In this document: piece after piece, positions 1-7,493 of the stretch
How positions within the stretch are numbered: position 1 is the first letter of the stretch
Layout of the letters: the number at the start of each line of letters is the position of its first letter
Source of the DNA: Rhizobium sp. RM
Lineage (GTDB): Bacteria > Pseudomonadota > Alphaproteobacteria > Rhizobiales > Rhizobiaceae
DNA: 64,000 nucleotides
Direction: 5' to 3'
Assembly (NCBI RefSeq): GCF_013390595.1
Contig: NZ_JACAWV010000007.1
Coordinates: forward strand, 310,001-374,000
The notes under the pieces: generated by a model
Database searches by the model: none
The model's input: the letters and a program-made list of their open reading frames with translations, nothing else
Told to the model about the DNA's origin: nothing
Made by a program: the position numbers and the translations under genes

Positions 1-132
1 CGAGATGTTGAGCGAGTTGCAGACAGGACAGGAGAGAAATCCGCGCTGCAACTGATTGTCGAAATCCTCGCTTCCGGCAAACCACCCTTCAAATTCATGG
101 CCTTTATCACAGGCCAGCGCATAGCGTATCAC
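1..132 (-). CDS. DUF1178 family protein (3' part cut by window edge)
   Basis: Only the first 44 codons are inside the window; the gene runs off the left edge. It starts at a GTG whose GTGA overlaps the stop of the upstream amidase gene, a usual sign of translational coupling. The visible N-terminus reads as a short CxxC-type zinc-ribbon protein (CDKGHEFEGWF early on, then SCPVCNS near residue 37), which matches the DUF1178 family as I know it. Its function is unknown. It is the last visible gene of the comF-grxC-amidase operon. Confidence 0.8.
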   Translation of the reverse strand, partial: MIRYALACDKGHEFEGWFAGSEDFDNQLQRGFLSCPVCNSLNIS

Positions 133-989
133 GCCGCCTCTCCTCCGCTCGGGCGCTCATAGCCAACGGTTTCCAGCCTGAATTCCCGGGCATTTTTCAG
201 ATTGGGTATCTTGCCGCGTGCGGACGCAACGAGAGAAGGATCGATCTCGGCGAAGATGATCTCCTCGCCCGCACCGCCCGCCACGGCCAGTACCTTGCCC
301 CAGGGATCGATAATGATCGAATGACCAAACGTCTCGCGCCCATCCTCATGCACGCCGCCCTGCGCGGCAGCAATCACGAATGCACCGTTTTCAATCGCGC
401 GGGCGCGAAGCAGGATTTCCCAATGCGCCTCGCCGGTCTGCCGGGTAAAGGCTGCAGGAACGGTCAGCACTTCGGCGCCGGCCATTGCCTCGGAGCGGAA
501 AAGTTGCGGGAAGCGAACATCGTAACATATCGCGAAGCCGAACTTGGCAAGCGGCAGGTCGGCAACGCGCGCTTCACCACCTGGTTCGTAGGCGGCACTT
601 TCGCGCCAGCTCTCGCCATTGTCGAGATCGACATCGAACATGTGAATCTTGTCGTAGGCACAGACCCGCGCGCCATCCGGTGCAAAGAGGAAGCCGCGAT
701 TGGCAATTTTGCCATCGGAGCGGGCGATCGCCGTCGAACCAACATGCACGTAGATGCCGAGTTCCCGCGACAAACGAGCCGCTGTCGTAACGATGACATC
801 ACCGTCTTCGTCTTTAAGAACGGCTCGAAGTTCCTGTCGGTTTTTCTGAAGAGCACCCGTCATTTCAGGTGTCTGCACATAGACCGCCCCCTGGGAGGCC
901 GCATCACGGATCAGGCGCTCCATGTCGGCTGCGTTTTTGACCGGGTCGACACCGGAACGCATTTGGATAGCGGCAACCTTGAATGTCAT
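129..989 (-). CDS. Carbon-nitrogen hydrolase, Nit1/Nit2-like amidase
   Basis: A 286-residue nitrilase-superfamily enzyme. The catalytic triad is visible: Glu42 in QTPEMTG, Lys114 in YDKIHMFD and Cys155 in FAICYDVRFP. The Cys environment is that of the Nit1/Nit2 branch, whose members hydrolyse amides such as deaminated glutathione or omega-amidase substrates. A deaminated-glutathione role is attractive because the gene sits 18 bp downstream of a glutaredoxin gene, but that is inference. The ATG is preceded by GGAGG at good spacing. The enzyme should be cytosolic. Confidence 0.9.
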   Translation of the reverse strand: MTFKVAAIQMRSGVDPVKNAADMERLIRDAASQGAVYVQTPEMTGALQKNRQELRAVLKDEDGDVIVTTAARLSRELGIYVHVGSTAIARSDGKIANRGFLFAPDGARVCAYDKIHMFDVDLDNGESWRESAAYEPGGEARVADLPLAKFGFAICYDVRFPQLFRSEAMAGAEVLTVPAAFTRQTGEAHWEILLRARAIENGAFVIAAAQGGVHEDGRETFGHSIIIDPWGKVLAVAGGAGEEIIFAEIDPSLVASARGKIPNLKNAREFRLETVGYERPSGGEAA

Positions 990-1007
990 CGCGTCCTCCA
1001 GTCCGGA

Positions 1008-1262
1008 TCAGTTTGCCAACATCGGGTCAAGTTTACCGGCCCGATCCAGTGCATGCAGATCGTCGCAGCCACCGACATGCTGGCCGTTTATGAAAATCTG
1101 CGGGAATGTCGTGCCGCCAGATTTCTCAATCATTTCCTGTCGATATTCCGGCGTGGTGGTGGCGTTGTATTCTGCGTAGTCGACGCCCTTGCTTTCAAGC
1201 AGCGCCTTGGCGCGCGCGCAATAGCCGCAAAAATCTCGCGTATAGATCGTAACCGATGCCAT
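1008..1262 (-). CDS. grxC: Glutaredoxin 3 (GrxC)
   Basis: An 84-residue dithiol glutaredoxin with the active site CGYC at residues 12-15, the TFPQ cis-proline motif and the GGCDD glutathione-binding turn, so it should reduce disulfides using glutathione in the cytosol. I place the start at the ATG giving MASVTIYTR; an in-frame codon five positions upstream would add residues not found in the family. It lies between comF and the nitrilase-type amidase, on the same strand with short gaps. Confidence 0.95.
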   Translation of the reverse strand: MASVTIYTRDFCGYCARAKALLESKGVDYAEYNATTTPEYRQEMIEKSGGTTFPQIFINGQHVGGCDDLHALDRAGKLDPMLAN

Positions 1263-1321
1263 GTTTTCCAGCCTCACAAACCGATGTGCGACAGCACACG
1301 GTTTTCATTTTCACTGGTGAT

Positions 1322-2101
1322 TCATATAGGGCCGGAAACAGCCATTGCAAAGATCAAAACGGTCACATCGGCGGCACCGGCCTTCTTCAAAACACGGGCC
1401 GCAGCGGCCACCGTCGCGCCGGTTGTATAAACGTCATCAACGAGAACAATGCGCTTTCCGACGACATCCGTTTCATGACCGGGCGCGATCGCAAAGGCAC
1501 CACGCACATTGTCCTGCCGTGCACGCGCTGAAAGGCCAACCTGCCGCTCTGTCGGTTTGACGCGCAGAAGCGTTCCGGCAAGCAACTGCTTATCGGCAAG
1601 CCTTACAAGATGTCTTGCCAACTCCGCCGACTGATTGAAACGCCGCTGCGTGAAACGTCGGCGATGCAACGGGACCGGAATGACGTAATCGCAGGCCCCC
1701 ACCCTCCCCTCACTTGCCCGCAGCATCCATGACGCCATGAAAGGAGCAAGGTCGGTCCGATCTTGATATTTGAGACGGTGGACCAGTTTGCGGGCGACAC
1801 CATCGTGGATCGCAACCGCCCGCAACCGGTCAAAAGCCGGCGGATTGGCGATGGCCTCACCGCTGACGACACCGTCTCCATGATCGAGGGACAATGGAAT
1901 TCCAAGAACTTCGCAATAGGGGCGCTCTATGAAGCCCACATCCCGCCAGCATTCGGGGCAAAGCGCGCCATCTGCACCTGTCATCCGGCCGCAGGCGGCA
2001 CAGGTCGGTGGATAGACGATGTGAAAGACCGATCGAAGAGCAAACCGCCCCATCGCCTTAACAGTCCCGAACATGGAAAACAGCCCTACACCAGCACCCA
2101 T
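1322..2101 (-). CDS. comF: ComF family phosphoribosyltransferase-like protein
   Basis: 259 residues. An N-terminal double zinc-knuckle is visible (Cys34, Cys37, Cys48, Cys51, with Cys63 nearby), followed by a type I phosphoribosyltransferase fold whose PRPP loop is VLVDDVYTTGAT at 219-230. ComF proteins are linked to DNA uptake in competent bacteria, but in alphaproteobacteria the role is not settled. It is the first gene of the minus-strand operon with grxC, and is transcribed divergently from the methyltransferase at 2197. The start is probably the ATG at 2101, but no strong ribosome site is seen. Confidence 0.9.
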   Translation of the reverse strand: MGAGVGLFSMFGTVKAMGRFALRSVFHIVYPPTCAACGRMTGADGALCPECWRDVGFIERPYCEVLGIPLSLDHGDGVVSGEAIANPPAFDRLRAVAIHDGVARKLVHRLKYQDRTDLAPFMASWMLRASEGRVGACDYVIPVPLHRRRFTQRRFNQSAELARHLVRLADKQLLAGTLLRVKPTERQVGLSARARQDNVRGAFAIAPGHETDVVGKRIVLVDDVYTTGATVAAAARVLKKAGAADVTVLIFAMAVSGPI

Positions 2102-2196
2102 GAGGTTGACTTTAGCTTCGAACGGGTGCCTTTGCGAGAGCGATATGAAAGACGGCTTGCCGAATAAAACGGCGAAAGAGCCGAAGCAGGCTGACG

Positions 2197-3078
2197 ATGG
2201 ATATTCTTTTTGACGAAGCGCTGATCGAGGCCAACCGCCGGAGAGCGTGGAACAGGCGCGACGACAAGGCTTTGTTTCTTCTCGATATGGCAGCGGAAGA
2301 ACTGGCTGACCGCCTGGCCATCGTCGAACGTCGGTTCGAAACCGCGATTGAACTCCATGGCGCGACCGGGGTGACTGCCAGACGGCTGACGGAAACCGGC
2401 AAAATCGACAGCATTCAGCGCATCGAGACGGATACTCGTTTCGAACTTGATGGACAGTTGCCGCAGGTTGCCTCGATGGAACACCTGCCGCTGACGGAAG
2501 CGTCCGCCAATCTCATCGTATCACCACTGGCCTTGCACCTGACCAATGATACTCCAGGCACATTGATCCAGATCCGCAGGGCGCTGAAACCGGATGGTCT
2601 TTTTCTTGCTGCGATACCGGGCAGCGGTACGCTTCACGAGCTGCGAGACGTTCTCTTGGCCGCCGAGGCCGAACTGACTGGCGGCGCAAGTCCACGGGTC
2701 ATTCCTTTTGCTGATGTGCGTGACGTTGGCGCGCTGTTGCAGCGCGCTGGTTTTGCACTCCCGGTGACCGATGCTGAATCCTACACGGTTCGCTACGATT
2801 CGATTTTTCCGCTGATGCGAGATCTGCGCGCCATGGGCATGGCAAACCCACTCAAGGACCGCAGTCGCAAACCGCTTAACCGCGCGTTTTTCATGCGTGC
2901 AGCGGAGCTTTATGCGGAACGTTATTCAGATCCCGATGGCCGCATCAGAGCAACATTTTCGATTATCTATGTCTCTGGCTGGGCACCGCATGAGAGCCAG
3001 CAAAAACCGCTGAAACCGGGCTCTGCCAAGGTTCGGCTTGCCGACGCACTGAAAACCACTGAGGTCAAGCTGTCCTGA
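2197..3078 (+). CDS. Class I SAM-dependent methyltransferase, NDUFAF5/BioC-like
   Basis: A 293-residue protein with a methyltransferase-like centre: the stretch MEHLPLTEASANLIVSPLAL near residue 95-113 followed by ALKPDGLFLAAIPG matches motifs that in BioC and NDUFAF5 relatives read LPF.D.SFDLV and LKPGG. Motif I, normally GxGxG, is reduced to ELHGATG at 52-58. The mitochondrial relatives act in complex I assembly, so a similar accessory role is possible but is inference. A short AGG precedes the ATG. Confidence 0.75.
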   Translation: MDILFDEALIEANRRRAWNRRDDKALFLLDMAAEELADRLAIVERRFETAIELHGATGVTARRLTETGKIDSIQRIETDTRFELDGQLPQVASMEHLPLTEASANLIVSPLALHLTNDTPGTLIQIRRALKPDGLFLAAIPGSGTLHELRDVLLAAEAELTGGASPRVIPFADVRDVGALLQRAGFALPVTDAESYTVRYDSIFPLMRDLRAMGMANPLKDRSRKPLNRAFFMRAAELYAERYSDPDGRIRATFSIIYVSGWAPHESQQKPLKPGSAKVRLADALKTTEVKLS

Positions 3079-3091
3079 AGGCAACGATCAA

Positions 3092-3289
3092 TCAGCTGAC
3101 ATAGGCCGCGAACGTGTCGATGATAATCTGAAAAACGCCATCGATCTGGGTGCCAATACTGCGCATGCCAGCGATGATCCCAACCGAAATCAGGGCCGTG
3201 ATCAGCCCATATTCGACCATTGTGGCACCGTTTTCATTTTTGAAGAAACGGCGGAAACATCCCGCCAGTCGATTTTCACCGTCCAACAT
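3092..3289 (-). CDS. Flp-family type IVb pilin
   Basis: A 65-residue prepilin. The leader ends at Gly21, followed by ATMVEYGLI, so cleavage by a TadV/CpaA-type peptidase after Gly21 leaves a mature pilin of about 44 residues with Glu at +5 and a hydrophobic stretch. Flp pilins are exported by the Tad system and mediate adhesion. No tad or cpa genes are in this window, so this is a stand-alone pilin gene. It converges with the methyltransferase gene, 13 bp apart. Confidence 0.85.
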   Translation of the reverse strand: MLDGENRLAGCFRRFFKNENGATMVEYGLITALISVGIIAGMRSIGTQIDGVFQIIIDTFAAYVS

Positions 3290-3383
3290 CCGGCTCGCCC
3301 CCGCGAAACGTAATATGCCTTATTACAAACGCGGTCATTCTTAGGGGCATTGCGTTTGGATTTCGTTACCGAACTGGCAGAAA

Positions 3384-3704
3384 TCAGCAGCCGCGCTCGT
3401 TGTTGTAACCTGTGACGACGCAAGGCATTTCAGGCATTGGCTGGGTGATACTGCGACGGATGGAATACGTCTTGCCCGTATCGACATTGTTCTTACGGAT
3501 AGATCCAGTGGATATCATGTCGATATTGTCGGGATACTGTGCGACCCGTGTCGAGGATTTACCCGCAAGCATGGGCGTCAGGATCAGAGAAAGCGCAATG
3601 GCAGCAGTTCCGAACAGCAGAGCGACATTGAGCACGCCGGTGCGGCGGGATTTATTGGAATACGAATGACGGTCTTCAACCGTCTTCCAGAAATCCTCAT
3701 TCAT
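3384..3704 (-). CDS. Small single-pass membrane protein, function unknown
   Basis: 106 residues from the ATG that has GAGG seven bases upstream; a TTG two codons earlier has no ribosome site. After a charged N-terminus of about 22 residues there is one hydrophobic segment (LNVALLFGTAAIALSLIL), then an extra-cytoplasmic tail with SITQPMPEMPCVV and two cysteines near the end. I do not recognise a family. It lies upstream of, and on the same strand as, the Flp pilin, so a link to pilus or envelope function is possible but unsupported. Confidence 0.6.
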   Translation of the reverse strand: MNEDFWKTVEDRHSYSNKSRRTGVLNVALLFGTAAIALSLILTPMLAGKSSTRVAQYPDNIDMISTGSIRKNNVDTGKTYSIRRSITQPMPEMPCVVTGYNNERGC

Positions 3705-3864
3705 CGCCAAACCTCATGCTGTGCAATTTTCCGCTTATTCAGAACGAAATTGCCAGATGGTGCTGAATGATCTGTTAACGCAGGCCCCATTTTGGCACGG
3801 CAAACCTGTGGAAAACCGGCGTTTCACGAAGCTGTTACGTTAACGACCATGTCGAATTCGGCGG

Positions 3865-4278
3865 TTACAGCAAGTCCTGAAGAAATGGTATGAGAGGCTC
3901 ATCGGCTGGCGGCATTGGATAATCGCGCAAAGCCTGTGGCTTCACCCATTTGATCGCCTGGCCTTCACGACCATGCGGAATGCCCTCATAACGGCGGCAG
4001 ACATAAAGGGGCATCAAGAGGTGAAAAGTCTCATAGGTGTGGCTGGCGAAAGTCAGCGGTGCCAGACAGGCGACCTTCGTGCTGACACCAAGTTCCTCTT
4101 CCAGCTCGCGCACAAGAGTTTCTTCGGGTGTCTCGCCTTGCTCCACCTTGCCACCGGGAAACTCCCAGAGACCTGCAAGTGACTTACCTTCCGGCCTTTG
4201 AGCCAAGAGAATACGCCCGTCCTGATCCAGAAGCGCGCACGCAGCAACAAGAAGGATTTTTCTCTCCGCCCCGCTCAC
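3865..4278 (-). CDS. mutT: NUDIX hydrolase, MutT-like 8-oxo-dGTP diphosphatase
   Basis: A 137-residue Nudix protein with the full box from Gly43 to Val65 (Glu49, then REL at 57-59 and EE at 61-62). The preceding LWEFPGGK matches MutT enzymes that clean oxidised nucleotides such as 8-oxo-dGTP from the pool. It starts at a GTG whose GTGA overlaps the stop of the upstream acetyltransferase gene, so the two are translationally coupled. The final gene of the argJ-GNAT-mutT set. Confidence 0.88.
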   Translation of the reverse strand: MSGAERKILLVAACALLDQDGRILLAQRPEGKSLAGLWEFPGGKVEQGETPEETLVRELEEELGVSTKVACLAPLTFASHTYETFHLLMPLYVCRRYEGIPHGREGQAIKWVKPQALRDYPMPPADEPLIPFLQDLL

Positions 4279-5048
4279 TTATCGCCTGCCTTTTGCCAAT
4301 AGCGGTAAGTATAGGCCTGCGTGAAGCCAAATTTTTCATAAAGCGCGATCGCCGGAGCGTTGGTGGAAACGACCTGTAGCCAAGCCGTTCTCGCACCACT
4401 GATACGGGCCCACCGCAAGGCCGATGCGAGCATTTGCGTGCCAAGACCGCTGCGCCGATGGCCGCTGGCAACGTCGAGCGAAAGAATGCCTGCGAGATCG
4501 TTGTCCTGTACGCAGATTGCGGTCGCAAGGGGACTGCCCTCGACCTCTTCATTGATGAACAACCCAAGCGTCGGCTTGATTGAACTGACGATTTCGGCAA
4601 CCGCCGGACGAAGGGCAGGATCACCGCAACTAACCTTCAGGCTTGCTTCGACGAAACGACCGATATCGTGACTTGGCAGGCTTACGAGAGTTTCCGGCAA
4701 CTCCAGAGCGGAGATGTCAGCGGTCATCACCTTGACCTCCTCGAAGACGTTCCAGCCGTCCTCGATCAGAAAGTCCGCCAGTTGCGGTGGCATCAGCGTC
4801 GTTTCACGCACCACCAGCGGGCGCCCGAAATCCTCGAAACGCTTGCGTGCCCTTTCCAGCCTGATGGCGCAATTGCCGTAGTCGGATGGATCGAGCGGTA
4901 CAACACTGTTAATTCGCTTGGAGGGATGAGATCCCGTCAGGCGGATCTGCCAGCTACCGTCATAAATCACTGACGAAGCGGGCCATGCCCGGAAACTGAC
5001 AGCTTCCAGACGGCGAACGAGCGGCAAGTTGACGGCACTGTCATGCAT
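4275..5048 (-). CDS. GNAT-family N-acetyltransferase
   Basis: About 257 residues from the ATG at 5048, which has GGAG nine bases upstream; a TTG five codons earlier is the alternative. The C-terminal half carries the GNAT acetyl-CoA site: LDVASGHRRSGLGTQMLASA (Q/RxxGxG/A type) and then VSTNAPAIALYEKFGF. The N-terminal half is less typical. The substrate cannot be told from the sequence. It starts just after argJ ends and overlaps mutT by four bases, so the three genes form an operon. Confidence 0.85.
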   Translation of the reverse strand: MHDSAVNLPLVRRLEAVSFRAWPASSVIYDGSWQIRLTGSHPSKRINSVVPLDPSDYGNCAIRLERARKRFEDFGRPLVVRETTLMPPQLADFLIEDGWNVFEEVKVMTADISALELPETLVSLPSHDIGRFVEASLKVSCGDPALRPAVAEIVSSIKPTLGLFINEEVEGSPLATAICVQDNDLAGILSLDVASGHRRSGLGTQMLASALRWARISGARTAWLQVVSTNAPAIALYEKFGFTQAYTYRYWQKAGDK

Positions 5049-5066
5049 TCTGTTCGGCTCCAACGG

Positions 5067-6308
5067 TCAGCTCCGATAATCGCCGTTGATTTCGACATAT
5101 TCCTTGGTCAGATCACAGGTCCAGACCGTCGCTGTGCCGTTACCAAGACCGATATCCACCTTCACCGGAATATCTTCCAGCTTCATCACCGCGCTTGCTT
5201 CAGCTTCAGAATAATCCGGGTCGCGCTCCCCGTTCACCGCAACGCGAACATGGCCGAACCAGATTGCCAAACGGTCACGATCTGCCATTTCGCCTGATTT
5301 GCCGACAGCCATCACAACGCGGCCCCAGTTGGCATCTTCGCCTGCGACCGCCGTCTTGACCAGCGGCGAGTTGGCAATGGACAGCGCAATCCTTTTGGCT
5401 GCGACATCGTTTTCGGCGCCAGTAACCGTCACCTCTACCATCTTGCGTGCACCTTCGCCGTCGCGAACGACCTGAAGCGCAAGTTCCTTGAGAAGATCAT
5501 TCAACGCCGCCCGGAACGAACCAAGACGCTCGTCATCGGCACTTACGACCTTGAGTTGGCCATCCTCGGCTGCAGCACCTGTTGCAAACAGCATCAGGGT
5601 GTCGGATGTCGACGTGTCGCTATCGACCGTTACCGAGTTGAATGTTGGTCCAACTCCCGCTGACAGAAGAGACTGCAACGCAGCCGCATCGATATCCGCA
5701 TCCGTGACGACGAAAGACAGCATCGTCGCCATATCAGGCGCGATCATGCCGGCGCCTTTTGCGATACCGTTGATCGTGACTTTTACACCACCGATTTCTG
5801 CGGTGCGGGTCGCGACCTTCGGGTAGGTATCCGTGGTCATGATGGCCTTGGCCGCTTCCTGCCAGAAATCGGCAGCGGCAGAAGCCTTCATATCACCGAG
5901 AACACCGGCGAATTTCGTCGCATCCAATGGCTCACCGATCACGCCGGTTGATGCCAGAAAAACTTCACGCTCAGAGCAATCAACTGCCGAGGCAGCAGAT
6001 TTGGCAGTGAGTTCGGTCGCCGCCTTGCCTTTGAGCCCGGTAAAGGCGTTGGCATTGCCGGAATTGACAACGACCGCACGGGCAACACCGCCAGCAAGAT
6101 TTGCACGGCAAAAATCCACCGGCGCAGACGGGCACTTGGATTTCGTGAACACGCCTGCCACTGCAGCCGGCTTGTCGAAGACCATGAGAAGCACGTCGGT
6201 ACGGTTCTTGTACTTGATACCGGCGGCAGCCGTCGCCATGCGGACGCCACGCAGGGCCGGCATGTCTGGATAGGATTTGGGAGCGAGCGGAGAAACGGCA
6301 ACGGACAT
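5067..6308 (-). CDS. argJ: Bifunctional ornithine acetyltransferase / N-acetylglutamate synthase
   Basis: A 413-residue ArgJ, which transfers the acetyl group from N-acetylornithine to glutamate and so recycles acetyl in arginine synthesis. The self-cleavage site is plain: [11 protein letters not shown], with Thr195 expected to become the nucleophilic N-terminus of the beta chain. I start at the ATG giving [10 protein letters not shown]; 19 further in-frame residues upstream are not family-like. It lies 80 bp downstream of the isomerase gene, with a strong hairpin between them, so it may have its own promoter. Confidence 0.95.
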   Translation of the reverse strand: MSVAVSPLAPKSYPDMPALRGVRMATAAAGIKYKNRTDVLLMVFDKPAAVAGVFTKSKCPSAPVDFCRANLAGGVARAVVVNSGNANAFTGLKGKAATELTAKSAASAVDCSEREVFLASTGVIGEPLDATKFAGVLGDMKASAAADFWQEAAKAIMTTDTYPKVATRTAEIGGVKVTINGIAKGAGMIAPDMATMLSFVVTDADIDAAALQSLLSAGVGPTFNSVTVDSDTSTSDTLMLFATGAAAEDGQLKVVSADDERLGSFRAALNDLLKELALQVVRDGEGARKMVEVTVTGAENDVAAKRIALSIANSPLVKTAVAGEDANWGRVVMAVGKSGEMADRDRLAIWFGHVRVAVNGERDPDYSEAEASAVMKLEDIPVKVDIGLGNGTATVWTCDLTKEYVEINGDYRS

Positions 6309-6354
6309 TAGGACGCCTGAAGTTTTTCTGGGAACAACTGTCGGATATGGAAAC

Positions 6355-6375
6355 AGGGCGGCCAATGGCCGCCCT
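6355..6375 (-). terminator. Hairpin after the peptidyl-prolyl isomerase gene
   Basis: A GC-rich perfect inverted repeat (AGGGCGGCC pairing with GGCCGCCCT, three-base loop) beginning 14 bases past the isomerase stop. Read on the minus strand it is followed by GTTTCC, a short T tract, so it may end transcription before argJ. Confidence 0.6.
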
Positions 6376-6388
6376 CAAAAATCGGAAA

Positions 6389-7249
6389 TTACTGCTGCGG
6401 CTGCTGCTGTTCTTTGCTGGCTTCGTCATAGCCCTTCTTCAGCGCTTCATCCATGATCTCGACCTTCTGGTCGGCTTTCGCCTTTTCGATCAGGGCAACA
6501 TATTTGTCACGCATGACAAGCTGACGAACCTGCGGCTCGACCTGCTCGAAAGCCGGAGGAGGCGCGATGCGCTTGTCTTCGAGCTTGATCACGTGGAAGC
6601 CAAACTGGGTCTTGACCGGCGTCTTGGTGTAGGCGCCCTTTTCAAGACCAAAAGCGGCCTCTTCGAATTCCGGCACCATGCGGCCTTTTCCGAACCAGCC
6701 GAGATCACCGCCCTCATCCTTGTTGGAATCGGTCGACTTCTCCTTGGCGATTTCGGCGAAATCCTTGCCCGAATCAAGCTGCTTGATAACTTCCTTGGCT
6801 TCGTCTTCCGTCGCTACGAGGATGTGACGGGCATGCGCTTCCTCTTCCTGTGGGAGAGAAGCGACTTCCTTGTCATAGCGGGCCTTCACCTCTTCATTGG
6901 TAACGGCGTCAACCACGTGCTTACGGAAGTAGGCGTTGTGCAGCTCGCGGTCCTGAATAAAGGCCATACGCTTCTTGAAATCGTCGGTCTTTTCCAGACC
7001 TTCGGCAGAGGCATTCTTTACCAGAAGCTTGACGTCGATCGCGCCGGAAAGGGCGGCGACCTTCTTCTGTTCGTCGGGAAGCTGCGCGAGTTGAGGATCA
7101 AGATTGCTCATGGCGAGATCGAGTTCGGACTGGTGAATTTCCAGATCGCCGACCTTGGCAACAACTGCATCTTCCTGTGCAAAAACCGGAAGCTGAAGGC
7201 CGAGGGTAGCCACAATCACCGCAGCCGCAATTTTATTATAGCGCAACAT
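6389..7249 (-). CDS. Periplasmic parvulin-type peptidyl-prolyl cis-trans isomerase
   Basis: 286 residues from the ATG with AAAGG at good spacing; upstream in-frame codons would extend past a typical signal peptide. The signal peptide ends near LPVFA, so the protein is periplasmic. After a helical chaperone-like N-domain, a single parvulin domain lies at about 138-227 (ARHILV, GGDLGWFGKGRMVPEFE, FGFHVIKLED). The C-terminus is rich in Glu and Gln. Such proteins fold exported proteins; its position back-to-back with secA fits an export-related job. It is PrsA/SurA-like but has one isomerase domain only. Confidence 0.9.
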   Translation of the reverse strand: MLRYNKIAAAVIVATLGLQLPVFAQEDAVVAKVGDLEIHQSELDLAMSNLDPQLAQLPDEQKKVAALSGAIDVKLLVKNASAEGLEKTDDFKKRMAFIQDRELHNAYFRKHVVDAVTNEEVKARYDKEVASLPQEEEAHARHILVATEDEAKEVIKQLDSGKDFAEIAKEKSTDSNKDEGGDLGWFGKGRMVPEFEEAAFGLEKGAYTKTPVKTQFGFHVIKLEDKRIAPPPAFEQVEPQVRQLVMRDKYVALIEKAKADQKVEIMDEALKKGYDEASKEQQQPQQ

Positions 7250-7349
7250 ATTGAACCTTTCGGAGACAACGCCGGCTCCAGACATGGTTTCCGGCTCTGA
7301 AAAAACTTCCAAACACCTGATTGTGGCCATTCTGTAACGGGCAGAACCG

Positions 7350-7378
7350 TTGACATCATTTGCCCCCCCTCTTATCTG
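7350..7378 (+). promoter_or_regulatory. Probable sigma-70 promoter of secA
   Basis: TTGACA at 7350-7355 is followed after 16-17 bases by TTATCT/TATCTG at 7372-7378. It faces secA and would give a leader of roughly 110 bases. The -35 element is perfect, the -10 is moderate. Confidence 0.5.
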
Positions 7379-7493
7379 TCACGCAACCTCGCGTCCAGAT
7401 ACGTTTCAGGGCGAAGTCCGTCATTTGTTGGTGATATCCAGCAGCAAAGTCGGAACAGCCCGGGAAAACGGAATTTCAGAAAGGGCCAGTAAG

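Noticed and set aside
321-1430. 369-codon frame opposite the amidase and grxC genes
   Set aside because: Shadow of three clear minus-strand genes; composition rich in Arg, Cys and His without domain features.
6347-7300. 317-codon frame opposite the isomerase gene
   Set aside because: Antisense shadow; the real gene has a signal peptide, parvulin motifs and a ribosome site.
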